64,000 nucleotides of DNA. Origin: Undibacterium paludis (GTDB taxonomy: Bacteria > Pseudomonadota > Gammaproteobacteria > Burkholderiales > Burkholderiaceae_D). Shown piece by piece: positions 36,225-44,753 of this stretch. The stretch covers positions 1 to 64,000 of the forward strand of contig NZ_JAKZHX010000013.1 of the NCBI RefSeq assembly GCF_022568815.1. Reading direction: 5' to 3'. Under the pieces are notes generated by a model, which had not been told where the DNA came from, ran no database searches, and was given only the letters and a program-made list of their open reading frames with translations. How positions within the stretch are numbered: the stretch's first letter is position 1; the number at the start of each line of letters is the position of its first letter. The position numbers and the translations under genes were made by a program.

Positions 36225-37109
36225 ATGAGCAGGCATGATATCAACCTCGATTTGTTTTTTTCAAATCACCAGGAAAGAGATGTGCAATACAACGCCAGGG
36301 CTACCGTCGCTGATTTTTCTGTATTCGTTAAAATCTATGCCGATTTGAGTCAGGCTGCCGCTAACAGCCTGCCTTGCCGTCTTGATGTTGCCTATGGCGA
36401 TACGATGTTTGAAAAAATCGATATTTTCCATGCTCCGCCCAATGCACAGGGTAATCCGGTGCTGATTTACCTGCATGGCGGATATTGGCGTGCCCTGTCA
36501 CGCAAGGATTCTGCTTTCATGGCGCAGTCCTGGACGCGTCGGGGCGTCAGTGTGGTCGCGATTGAATATGCGTTGGCTCCAGACGCCAGCCTCGAGCAGA
36601 TTGTAGGACAGTGTCGCTCAGCCATTGCCCATATTTATCATCATGCACCTGACTATGGTATCAATCGGGACAGGATGCATATCGCCGGCAGTTCTGCTGG
36701 CGGGCATTTATGTGCAATGCTGCTGACGGATGGCTGGCAGGAGAGCCATGCCTTACCAGGGGATGTCATCAAAAGCGCCAGCATGCTCAGTGGCCTGTTT
36801 GATATTCGTCCATTGTGCGACAGTCACATCAACGAGTGGATGAAACTGACGCCACAATGCGCGGCCAGCCTGAGTCCTGCCTTGCTAAAATTGTCTGTGC
36901 ATGCACCAGTCCTGCTGGCTGTGGGTGCCTTGGAGACCCAGGGTTTTCAACGGCAGACGGCCGCATTTGCAGATACTCTCCACCGTGCCGGTGCACAGGT
37001 GGAAACATTGACCGTCGAAGACAGACATCACTTCGATATTGTGCTGGACATGAATGAAGTTGGGTCAGCTGTGACCCAGGCAATGTGGCGTTTGATTGCC
37101 GCGGCCTGA
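36225..37109 (+). CDS. Alpha/beta hydrolase, kynurenine-formamidase/HSL-like
   Basis: A 294-residue alpha/beta hydrolase. The oxyanion-hole motif LIYLHGGYWRAL and the nucleophile elbow IAGSSAGGHL place it in the hormone-sensitive-lipase/arylformamidase (AFMID-like) group. The distal acid and His lie near VEDRHHFDIVLD. The substrate is unproven; N-formylkynurenine or a small ester are possible, and no other kynurenine genes are adjacent. ATG at 36225 has GGAAGG at a good distance; GTG one codon upstream is the alternative. It starts about 95 bases past the IS5 element, which may have displaced its original promoter. Confidence 0.82.
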   Translation: MSRHDINLDLFFSNHQERDVQYNARATVADFSVFVKIYADLSQAAANSLPCRLDVAYGDTMFEKIDIFHAPPNAQGNPVLIYLHGGYWRALSRKDSAFMAQSWTRRGVSVVAIEYALAPDASLEQIVGQCRSAIAHIYHHAPDYGINRDRMHIAGSSAGGHLCAMLLTDGWQESHALPGDVIKSASMLSGLFDIRPLCDSHINEWMKLTPQCAASLSPALLKLSVHAPVLLAVGALETQGFQRQTAAFADTLHRAGAQVETLTVEDRHHFDIVLDMNEVGSAVTQAMWRLIAAA

Positions 37110-37152
37110 GTCACTTATAGCACCATGCATTATTTCATTTTACCTGCCTGCA

Positions 37153-38463
37153 TCAGGCTGGCTGGCTTTTGTCAGCCACCTCTCGCATGGTGCGGACTTG
37201 TGTTGCCATCAGGACGATGAGCAGTAGCAAGCTGCCACTGGCCATGAACAGCTGTTGTATGCTGATGCTGCGCAGCAGCCAGCCGGTAAGGGCGGCTGAC
37301 ACCGGTCCTATGCCCATGAAGATAAACATGAACATGCTCATGGCCCGGCCTATCATGTTCAGCGGAACCTGTTTCTGTATCCAGGTGAAGACGGCGACAT
37401 GCAAAAAACCTCCGAGTGTGCCGACGACAAGCAGGATGCAGGCGCCTTGCCAGCTGGCCTGGATCAGGCCCATCGGTATGAACAGTACGCCGATAATAAA
37501 ATCTATCAGAAGCATGGTACTGCCCAGATTGCCAAATCGCAGCCCTGGTTTCATGCCGGACCAGGCCATGCCAAGCAGGGTGCCGGCACCATGGGCGCCT
37601 GCCAGCAAACCGAGGGCACTGGCATCATTGCTCAACTGATTGGCCATGACCGGCAAGGCGATCTGTACCGGGCCCATGATGAAAAAGGCGATGGCCGACC
37701 AATAGATGAAGCAGCTACGCAGTTGTTTCTCATTCCAGCAATAGCGCAGACCTTCTGCCAGCGATTGCCAGATCGGCGCAGTGCCTGTTGCTGAACTTGC
37801 GCCGGCAGGTGATGCCTTGTCGTTCATGACAACTTGACTCAACGTCCAGGCCGAAAAGGCATAGGTAAAGCAATCAAAGAAAAAAGCCGCGGCCAGCCCC
37901 TTTGCGTCACTGACGATACCTTGATGTTGCGAACCAAACACGCTGATCAAGACACCGGCAAGTACCGGGCCAATAAACATGGTCAATTGCCTTAGTCCCA
38001 GCATGATGCCGTTGGCAGCCTGTAATTGCGCCGGCTGCATCACGCGTGGCAGCATGGCAGTACCTGAGGGGATGCTGAACGCCGTTGATATGCCCAGACC
38101 CAGCGCCAGGGCATAGATCATCCATAATTCAAGCCTGCCGTAAAAGATGAGGGCACTTAATACACCCAGCAGGGCAGTATTGATGTACTTGGTCTGCATC
38201 ATCACGGATTTGGGCGAGTAGCGGTCGACTACGGCGCCTCCCAGCAATATCAGCAGTGCGCGCGGTACGCTGATCAATGCCAGTACTATGCCCAATATCA
38301 AGGTGTCGCCAGTCATCTTTAGTACCAGCCAGGGAAGGGCGATGAGGGTGAATTGATCGCCGAGCATGGAGATGGCACCACCGCCTGTAAGCCAGAGAAA
38401 ATTTCTGTTCTTGAAAATGGCGGCACGTGCATTTTGGGGAGGCGGGGTTTTGATGTCTGTCAT
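37153..38463 (-). CDS. MFS transporter, probable drug efflux pump
   Basis: A 436-residue major facilitator protein with about 12 helices and family landmarks GDQFTLIALPWLVLK near the start and GGAVVDRYSPK in the loop 2-3 position. It resembles the MefA/Bmr-like efflux group. ATG at 38463 is used because AAGGACAA precedes it; an in-frame start seven codons upstream lacks support. It lies 30 bases behind the MerR/TipAS regulator on the same strand and is its likely target. Confidence 0.9.
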   Translation of the reverse strand: MTDIKTPPPQNARAAIFKNRNFLWLTGGGAISMLGDQFTLIALPWLVLKMTGDTLILGIVLALISVPRALLILLGGAVVDRYSPKSVMMQTKYINTALLGVLSALIFYGRLELWMIYALALGLGISTAFSIPSGTAMLPRVMQPAQLQAANGIMLGLRQLTMFIGPVLAGVLISVFGSQHQGIVSDAKGLAAAFFFDCFTYAFSAWTLSQVVMNDKASPAGASSATGTAPIWQSLAEGLRYCWNEKQLRSCFIYWSAIAFFIMGPVQIALPVMANQLSNDASALGLLAGAHGAGTLLGMAWSGMKPGLRFGNLGSTMLLIDFIIGVLFIPMGLIQASWQGACILLVVGTLGGFLHVAVFTWIQKQVPLNMIGRAMSMFMFIFMGIGPVSAALTGWLLRSISIQQLFMASGSLLLLIVLMATQVRTMREVADKSQPA

Positions 38464-38493
38464 GGAGTTGTCCTTGTTTTTCAATGAGTGTTC

Positions 38494-39546
38494 TCATTGA
38501 GTTTTGCCAGCAAGGCTGGCGTTCTGTTCCAGCAGGGCGAGGCCCTGACGTGCATAGACCATGAGCGAGGGCGTCATGCCGCCACCGATGGCCAGGTCGG
38601 GTTCTTTTTCATGGATGGCCCTGACCTTCTGCATGGTGGGAAGGTGGTGCCCCCAGGCATCCATGAACAAAGCCCGCCATTTCAGGAGCTGGGCCTGGAC
38701 TTCAGGGTGTTCTGGCGGCAGGCCGGCAACCATTCTCTGTCGTACTTCAGAAAAGATTGCGGTCCAGTTTTCAGCGTTCTTTACGAAAGAAGGGCGAAAA
38801 TATTTCAGTTCTTCTTCACTCAGGTATTTGCGATAAATGTCATAACGAACCTCGATCGAGGCGATGGTGATGTAATCCATCATTTCATCATCAACACCGC
38901 TCAGTGCTTGCAGAGAAGGTTCTTTTCTGTGCATTGTTGAAAATTTCTTCAACAGGCGTGGATCGGGAATCAGGTCGTTCATGGTGAGCACCCATTTCTG
39001 GGCCAATTGCTTGGCCCTGGGGTCGTTTGCCGGGATTTTTTGATCAAGCAAAGCCCTGGCGGCAATGACCATTGGTTGCATGCGCAAGTCTATCTTGCCT
39101 TTGTCCCCTGACTCCAGTTCGCGCATGTGCAGTATTTCATCGCGACTGAAATACTTGCCCAGCAGGCTCATCATTTCCAAAGTGGATAGCCAGTATTCAA
39201 GATTGGGTTCATGTTTGGCCTGTAACAGGCTCGACAACTCGTGCAGGCGATCACGCAATTCCACACTCTGGGCAATCTGCTGGTCCAGGCTGGATATCTG
39301 GTCAGCGATGACATCCTGCAAATCGGCGCCTTCGCCATCAATGATGCTGGCAACTTCTGCCAGCGACAGATCGAGTCGTCGCAGAGCCTGTATCCGGTGC
39401 AGGCGTTTGACGTCTGCACTGTCATACAAACGGTAACCTGCATCCGAACGTATGGATGGCTTGAGCAAACCTATTTTGTCGTAGTGATGCAGCGTACGTA
39501 TGGTCAAGCCAGTGCGGCTGGCCAGTTCGCCTATTTTCAATAACAT
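38494..39546 (-). CDS. MerR-family regulator with two tandem TipAS-like domains
   Basis: A 350-residue activator. The winged-helix DNA-binding domain (KIGELASRTGLTIRTLHHYD) and dimer helix fill residues 1-125. Two similar blocks of about 100 residues follow, about 129-230 and 241-338. Both run KY[FL]S..E ... P..P.a..L..KW ... Mh/iH.KEP.L, indicating an internal duplication of the TipAS antibiotic-binding fold. TipAL-type proteins bind antibiotics and activate pump genes. The ribosome site is TCAGGAG. It is first in an operon with the MFS pump and has a MerR-type promoter upstream. Confidence 0.88.
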   Translation of the reverse strand: MLLKIGELASRTGLTIRTLHHYDKIGLLKPSIRSDAGYRLYDSADVKRLHRIQALRRLDLSLAEVASIIDGEGADLQDVIADQISSLDQQIAQSVELRDRLHELSSLLQAKHEPNLEYWLSTLEMMSLLGKYFSRDEILHMRELESGDKGKIDLRMQPMVIAARALLDQKIPANDPRAKQLAQKWVLTMNDLIPDPRLLKKFSTMHRKEPSLQALSGVDDEMMDYITIASIEVRYDIYRKYLSEEELKYFRPSFVKNAENWTAIFSEVRQRMVAGLPPEHPEVQAQLLKWRALFMDAWGHHLPTMQKVRAIHEKEPDLAIGGGMTPSLMVYARQGLALLEQNASLAGKTQ

Positions 39547-39568
39547 GATGAATCTCCTGAATGAAGAG

Positions 39569-39599
39569 ACTATAGAGCCTCACCTTATGTCAGGGTCAA
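39569..39599 (-). promoter_or_regulatory. MerR-type promoter/operator upstream of the regulator-pump operon
   Basis: On the minus strand, TTGACC (39594-39599) and TATAGT (39569-39574) are separated by 19 bases rather than 17, the hallmark of MerR-activated promoters. The spacer region holds an imperfect dyad CCTGAC / GTGAGG. Confidence 0.75.
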
Positions 39600-39657
39600 A
39601 CGGTTTTTGAAAATAATTCCGGGAATAAAACGAGGGTGAATTGTTGTGTAAATGATA

Positions 39658-39692
39658 AAGCCATCATCGCTACAAGCGGGCGATGATGGTTT
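39658..39692 (-). terminator. Probable terminator of the DoxX-like gene
   Basis: A stem of about 12 pairs (CCATCATCG / CGATGATGG plus A/T extensions) lies 28 bases past the DoxX stop. The T tract on the minus strand is short, so efficiency is uncertain. Confidence 0.6.
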
Positions 39693-39719
39693 TCATATCA
39701 GTTCAGCGGAATCGGGAAA

Positions 39720-40139
39720 TCAGTTTTTTCTACGGACAGGCCAATATGCCAGCAAGACGCCAATCAGGCTGCTAAGCAGGATAAATCCCCATTCCAGGCC
39801 GCCATTACCAGGGCCGACCACATACCAGCCATATTGTGCGTGGACGTGGATCTGACCGAAACAGATAATGATGATATGCCCCAGGCAGGCGGGCACGACA
39901 AAGCGGTTGGCCAGCAGGGCAAGACTGCTTGCTGTCTGTATCAATAAAACCATCCAGGCCAGCGCCAGCCCGAAAGGGTAACCGAGGGACGTCAGGAATT
40001 CACCAAAGTGCGGTATGTTTTCAATATGGGTGTAACCGTGCAGGGGATGCATCAGGATGATCAGTGCAACGCCTATGCGTACAGCGGCCAAGCCAAGATT
40101 GGGATTGGCCGGATTTGTTTTGTACCATTGTTGAATCAT
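39720..40139 (-). CDS. DoxX-like integral membrane protein
   Basis: A 139-residue protein with four predicted transmembrane helices. The first (AVRIGVALIILMHPLHGY) and the following HFGEFLTSLGYPFGLALAW match the DoxX/DUF4870-like layout. Function is undefined in this subgroup; some DoxX members take part in quinone or thiol redox complexes. ATG at 40139 with GGAGA upstream is chosen; the frame is open to 40211 without conservation. Confidence 0.75.
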   Translation of the reverse strand: MIQQWYKTNPANPNLGLAAVRIGVALIILMHPLHGYTHIENIPHFGEFLTSLGYPFGLALAWMVLLIQTASSLALLANRFVVPACLGHIIIICFGQIHVHAQYGWYVVGPGNGGLEWGFILLSSLIGVLLAYWPVRRKN

Positions 40140-40300
40140 TGAGAGTCTCCAGGTTTTTAGACTGGCAACAATTGCATGAATTCTTGAGTATTGCTGAAAC
40201 GGCGTGATCAAACTATCTTGCAGAGTGACGAATGATGGTGGGATGTAGGGAGGGGCAGGTCTGATGCCACAGGCGACACCAGACCTTCAGGCTGAATTGA

Positions 40301-41227
40301 TTAATGTTTGATTTCTGTCGCCGTCAGGGTACCTTCTGTCAAGGTAGTGGCAACAAACAACTGGGCGCAATCAACCCTGTCAAAGCCATAATGCTTGCCG
40401 CAAAAGTCGCAATTGATGTCCAGGGCGCCCAGGTCGGCAATGGCGGAACTGACTTCTTCTTGGCCTAGCATTCTGAGCATGTCGCCTACTTTTTCACGTG
40501 TACAATTACATTGGAACTGGGGATGCAAGGGATCAAATACGCGCAGGGTTTCTTCCCAGAACAGGCGATGCATGAGTATATCTATGCCTGTGCTCAGCAA
40601 TTCCGGCTTTTTCAGGGTATCACCAAGCATGACTGCATGGTTCCAGGCCTCTGCTTCGTCTTCAACCTGGGCTTCAGCCCCCCCGATTTTTGGCAGTTTT
40701 TGCAGCAATAATCCACGCGTCACATGCTGGTCAGCGGCCAGCCACAACTTGGTATCAAGTTGCTCTGAACGTTGCATGTAGTTTTCTATGACCGTTGCGA
40801 TGCTGTCACCATCGAGAGGGACTATACCCTGGTAGGCTTGCTGCCCCGGTACTTTGTTGTTAGGGTCCAGGGTAATCACGAAACGTCCCTGGTTATGCAC
40901 GTGAACGAGATCGGTCAGGCTGGCATCATCGGCGATGCTGGCATGCTCGCGCAGTTTGGCAGTCGCCCGCATTTTCAGTTCTCCATCGCATTCGACTACC
41001 AGCAGCTTTACAGGGCCGTCGCCGTGTATCTGCATGACCATGGTGCCGTCGAATTTCAGGTTGGCTGACAGGAGTGCGGATGCAGCCATCAACTCACCGA
41101 GTATGGTTTGTACCGGGGCCGGGAGTTCGTGGTGTGCCAGTGTCTGCTGCCAGGCATGGGTAAGTTCCACCATTTCGCCACGTACACCGGCATGTTCGAA
41201 CATGAATTTTTGTAAGGTATCGGTCAT
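40301..41227 (-). CDS. hslO: Hsp33 redox-regulated chaperone
   Basis: A 308-residue holdase chaperone switched on by oxidation plus unfolding. The C-terminal zinc centre is visible as CNC (FQCNCTREKV) and CDFC about 34 residues later. These four cysteines release zinc and form disulfides on oxidative stress. The N-terminal Hsp33 core (QKFMFEHAGVRGEMVELTHAW) is intact. It lies 14 bases behind the gamma carbonic anhydrase gene and is probably cotranscribed with it. Confidence 0.96.
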   Translation of the reverse strand: MTDTLQKFMFEHAGVRGEMVELTHAWQQTLAHHELPAPVQTILGELMAASALLSANLKFDGTMVMQIHGDGPVKLLVVECDGELKMRATAKLREHASIADDASLTDLVHVHNQGRFVITLDPNNKVPGQQAYQGIVPLDGDSIATVIENYMQRSEQLDTKLWLAADQHVTRGLLLQKLPKIGGAEAQVEDEAEAWNHAVMLGDTLKKPELLSTGIDILMHRLFWEETLRVFDPLHPQFQCNCTREKVGDMLRMLGQEEVSSAIADLGALDINCDFCGKHYGFDRVDCAQLFVATTLTEGTLTATEIKH

Positions 41228-41241
41228 TGTTATTGCGGTAA

Positions 41242-41766
41242 TCAGTCTATGCGTTTGAGTTGGGTCTTGAATGCCTGGCCACGACGCACATAGGTGTCGG
41301 CATTGCGTCTCAGCCCGGCGATATCGTCTTCGGTCAAGGTTCTGACCGCTTTGGCAGGCGAGCCTATGATCAGGGAATTGTCAGGAAATTCTTTGCCCTC
41401 GGTGACCAGTGCACCGGCACCGACCAGGCTGTTCTTGCCTATTTTTGCGCCATTCAGGACGACAGCCTGTATGCCAACCAGCGAACCATCACCGATGGTA
41501 CAGCCATGAAGCATGGCCTGATGGCCGACAGTGACATTTTTACCGACCAATAAAGGGTAGCCGGGGTCAGTATGCAAAATACTGCTTTCCTGGATATTGC
41601 TGCCTTCGCTGACGGTGATCAATTCATTGTCGCCGCGTATGGTCACGTCAAACCAGATGCTGGCATTGGCTTCTATGCGAACTTTGCCTATGACATTGGC
41701 GCTGTCTGCGATGTAGGCAGAAGCGTCAATGTCGGGTATCAGGTCACCAAATTGGTAAATGGGCAT
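41242..41766 (-). CDS. Gamma-class carbonic anhydrase family protein (YrdA/CaiE-like)
   Basis: A 174-residue left-handed beta-helix trimer-type protein with hexapeptide repeats. The metal-binding histidines are in SILHTDPGYP and VGHQAMLHGC, the His set of gamma carbonic anhydrases. Whether it hydrates CO2 or is inactive cannot be told. It is first of a pair with hslO and divergent from the DUF455 gene. Confidence 0.92.
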   Translation of the reverse strand: MPIYQFGDLIPDIDASAYIADSANVIGKVRIEANASIWFDVTIRGDNELITVSEGSNIQESSILHTDPGYPLLVGKNVTVGHQAMLHGCTIGDGSLVGIQAVVLNGAKIGKNSLVGAGALVTEGKEFPDNSLIIGSPAKAVRTLTEDDIAGLRRNADTYVRRGQAFKTQLKRID

Positions 41767-41849
41767 GTTTATTCCGTAAAATAGCGCATTATTGTATGAA
41801 ACCCGTATTGTAAACCTGTGCGGGCATGCTTGCCTGACTTCACGAGGAT

Positions 41850-42653
41850 ATGAGAGATAAACTTGCTAATGAATTAAGAGCGATGGCATTGACTGCTTTG
41901 CTGGAGCCTGACCCCGGGCGTAAATGCGCTATTCTTTATTCTATTGATAATAATATGGCTATATTGCCAGATACAGTCATTGCCGAGCCTGCCGGAATAC
42001 CAGGGCGGCTGCCCAGACCCGAACTGGTGCCGCCCGGTAAAGTGGGGCGGCGCGCCATGCATACGGTGGAGGGCCGGGCAGTATTGTTACATGCGCTGGC
42101 GCACATAGAATTGAATGCAGTCAATCTGGCGGCGGATATACTCTGGCGTTTTGCAGGGATGCCAGTCCAGTTTTACCTGGATTGGTTGAAAGTCGCAAAA
42201 GAAGAGGCGTATCACTTTCAGTTGCTTGAGGGGCATTTGCATACGCAAGGCTATGCATACGGGGATTTTTCTGCCCACAACAGTTTATGGGAGATGGCGG
42301 AGAAGACCAGGGCAGACTTGCTGGCGCGACTTGCACTGGTGCCGCGCACCCTGGAAGCGCGCGGTCTTGATGCAACGCCAGCTGTCATGGCAAAACTGGC
42401 TCAGGCAGGGGATCAGGCTGCGGCCGATATTCTGGCCATCATCCTGCGCGATGAGGTCGGTCATGTCGCCATTGGTAACTTTTGGTATAAGCAGCTTTGT
42501 GCCGAGCGAGGGCTTGACGTCGTCGTCACCTACGCTGAACTGGCCCAAAAATACAAAGCGCCGCCTTTGCGCGGACCATTTAACCTGGAAGCCAGGCGGG
42601 CGGCCGGTTTCGATGATCGTGAATTGCAGGCTCTGCAGGATGGCGCTGGTTGA
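41850..42653 (+). CDS. DUF455 ferritin-like protein
   Basis: A 267-residue helical protein. The two ExxH-type elements of a ferritin-like di-iron site are visible: AHIELNAVNL followed by AKEEAYHFQLL, and later LRDEVGHVAIGN. DUF455 proteins are related to the MiaE-like ferritin superfamily, but no reaction is established to my knowledge. It is transcribed away from the carbonic anhydrase gene and converges on the DUF2807 gene. Confidence 0.85.
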   Translation: MRDKLANELRAMALTALLEPDPGRKCAILYSIDNNMAILPDTVIAEPAGIPGRLPRPELVPPGKVGRRAMHTVEGRAVLLHALAHIELNAVNLAADILWRFAGMPVQFYLDWLKVAKEEAYHFQLLEGHLHTQGYAYGDFSAHNSLWEMAEKTRADLLARLALVPRTLEARGLDATPAVMAKLAQAGDQAAADILAIILRDEVGHVAIGNFWYKQLCAERGLDVVVTYAELAQKYKAPPLRGPFNLEARRAAGFDDRELQALQDGAG

Positions 42654-42678
42654 TCATCATCCTGTCATCTGAGCTTGC

Positions 42679-43299
42679 TCAGTCGCCGGAGCGCACACTG
42701 CCTATACCGTCTACTGATTTATTGACATTGCGTGGGTGACCGTAATAAGTCAGGCTGCCTATGCCTTGTACGGATGCATTCAGGTTATCGGTTGCCGTGA
42801 CTGATATGGAGCCTATGCCTTCCACCTTGGCGTCGACTTGCTCGGCAATCAGGTCCTTGGTTTCGACCATTCCAACGCCTTTGGCTCTCAGACTGAAGGA
42901 CTTCACTTTACCGCTGGCGACGAGCATACCTGCACCTTCGTAAGCGAGAGAGAAATTATTGCCAGAGATATTGTTGAGGGTTGTCTTGCCCGCGCCTTCC
43001 ATCTTGAATTTACTGAGTTCAGGGACGGTGATAATTACCTGTGCCGTGTCGCTGATTTTCAGGGAATTTTTTTCTTTGTAGGTAATCAGCAGTTCATCGC
43101 CCACCACTTCAGTGCTGACATTGCTGATGAACTTTTCGCTGCCTTTCACTTGTACAGACTGTGCCTTGCCGACTTCAACGATCAAATTGAAGGCGCTGCG
43201 GGATTTGATGGTGCTGAAATTGGGCAGGTTGCGGCTTTGCTCGTCAGCAAAGGCGGCAGAACTCAGCAGTAATGTTGACAACAGCAAAACGTGGCGCAT
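42679..43299 (-). CDS. Exported DUF2807 (GIN-domain) adhesin-like protein
   Basis: A 206-residue protein with a signal peptide (MRHVLLLSTLLLSSAAFA). The rest is beta-rich repeats ending in glycine-rich turns (VEGIGSISVTA, VQGIGSLTYYG, VDGIGSVRSGD), the putative auto-transporter adhesin head GIN domain. It is probably a periplasmic or surface beta-helix. Function is unknown. Confidence 0.85.
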   Translation of the reverse strand: MRHVLLLSTLLLSSAAFADEQSRNLPNFSTIKSRSAFNLIVEVGKAQSVQVKGSEKFISNVSTEVVGDELLITYKEKNSLKISDTAQVIITVPELSKFKMEGAGKTTLNNISGNNFSLAYEGAGMLVASGKVKSFSLRAKGVGMVETKDLIAEQVDAKVEGIGSISVTATDNLNASVQGIGSLTYYGHPRNVNKSVDGIGSVRSGD

Positions 43300-43470
43300 G
43301 GATATCTCCGGAAATTGTGTAGACGGTTCTGTCTCATCTGGTTCTTCCTGATTTGTTCAGAGGCATGTCAGAATCAACAGATAAGTCAGTATCGCCATTT
43401 TCTCTATCGTACGCTGGCATTTTGCGATGAACTGCAATAAGGCATGGATGAACTGTAAAACGCCAGTACC

Positions 43471-44007
43471 TTATGGTTTGCTCAACTTTTCGTAGTGCAG
43501 CATATCGAGCCAATGACCATTCCTGAGTACTGATGCATGTGAATGCCCCCATTGTGTAAAACCACATTTGCGCATGATGGCTTGTGATGGCAGGTTGTCA
43601 ATGATGACAATGGCTTCAATGCGTTTCAGCTTCAATTCATCAAATGCACTGGAAATAACCGCATTGACGGCAGCCGTGGCATAGCCACGACCGCCGTGGC
43701 GCTGACTGAAACGATAGCCCAAGGAGGCTTTGTGGTACTGATCCTGCTCTACACCGCGCAGGGTGACACGGCCGACCACTTCATCTTCCAGCCAGGCAAG
43801 GAAGTGAAATTCGCGTTGCACGCTGGCCGCATACTGGGCATGCTCAAGACTGGTACGGACTTCTTGCAGGCAGTAAAAGGCATCGCCACGGCTTGCTATC
43901 CAGGTTTCGAAATGGGCACGGTTCTCCAGTTCAAAAGCGAGGACGGCGGCAGCATCGTCGGCTTTGACCAGGCTGATTTTAAGGCTGGAATCCATGATTT
44001 GGCTCAT
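43471..44007 (-). CDS. GNAT-family N-acetyltransferase (RimJ/RimL-like)
   Basis: A 178-residue acetyltransferase. Acetyl-CoA-binding motif A is seen in LGYRFSQRHGGRGYATAAV, and IVIIDNLPSQAIMRKCGFTQWG is the typical motif B of RimJ-like enzymes that acetylate protein N-termini or small substrates. The target is unknown. ATG at 44007 or 43995 could be used; neither has a strong ribosome site. Confidence 0.87.
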   Translation of the reverse strand: MSQIMDSSLKISLVKADDAAAVLAFELENRAHFETWIASRGDAFYCLQEVRTSLEHAQYAASVQREFHFLAWLEDEVVGRVTLRGVEQDQYHKASLGYRFSQRHGGRGYATAAVNAVISSAFDELKLKRIEAIVIIDNLPSQAIMRKCGFTQWGHSHASVLRNGHWLDMLHYEKLSKP

Positions 44008-44116
44008 GATCTGGATTGATTAATATTGTTTTCTCATGGTGATTTTACTGGATGCTTAAAGTTGCTGCTGTTACTGTCGTAATCAAAACAAGATCAATCA
44101 GTGAGCCTGAAACCTT

Positions 44117-44740
44117 ATGATGTGTAACTGTTCAATGGTAAGCCGGGTCGTGCTGCTATTCTTTGGCGCATTCTTTGCTGCGCACTCTCATGCACAAATG
44201 GCCGATCCCGGTTTGCCACCCTCCAAGGCGCTATTGCTGACCGGGTTTGCAGTCAATAAACCGGTGCAGGTGCAGGACATTGACAATATCGCGCAAGGCC
44301 TGCCCAGGGCAATTGCCCGTCGGCTGATGCGGACGGGCGGGTATCAGGTGCATACCTCGCCGGATCTCCTGTCTTTTGAATGGCAGCAGGACGAGCCGCC
44401 GACTTTACTGGTGCGCCAACTCGGCAATACTTATCATAGCCGGTATATCGTTGCCGGAGAAGTCCGCAATGCAGGTACGAAAATAGACACCAATCTGTTC
44501 GGTTTGACGCAGAAAAGGACGCGTGCGATAGAACTTGACGTCCGCATTTTTGACGCACGCTCGGGTCAATTGCTGGTCCAGCAGGAATTCTCCCGCATAG
44601 TGACGGGCAATGTGGCCATAGGACGCGAGCATGTATTCGATGGTGCCGCCTTTATTTCCACCGTGTATGGAAAAACCATCGCTGAAGTCGCTGACCAGGT
44701 TGCTGAACTGATCAGTACCACGGTAGCTGCGCAGCAATAA
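44117..44740 (+). CDS. Putative periplasmic protein, FlgO/FlgT-M or CsgG-like fold
   Basis: A 207-residue exported protein with a signal peptide ending near SHA-QMAD. The mature part (LLLTGFAVNKP..., RYIVAGEVRNAGTKIDTNL, ELDVRIFDARSGQLLVQQEFSR) recalls the CsgG-like fold of FlgO and the middle domain of FlgT. No flagellar genes are nearby, so a motility role is only a guess. The start may be 44117 or the ATG at 44135, which gives a cleaner signal peptide. Confidence 0.55.
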   Translation: MMCNCSMVSRVVLLFFGAFFAAHSHAQMADPGLPPSKALLLTGFAVNKPVQVQDIDNIAQGLPRAIARRLMRTGGYQVHTSPDLLSFEWQQDEPPTLLVRQLGNTYHSRYIVAGEVRNAGTKIDTNLFGLTQKRTRAIELDVRIFDARSGQLLVQQEFSRIVTGNVAIGREHVFDGAAFISTVYGKTIAEVADQVAELISTTVAAQQ

Positions 44741-44753
44741 AGTGCTTCTGTAC

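Noticed and set aside
40240..40290. Inverted repeat AGGTCTG / CAGACCT after hslO
   Set aside because: A stem is possible, but there is no T tract and the loop is long, so it was not called as a terminator.
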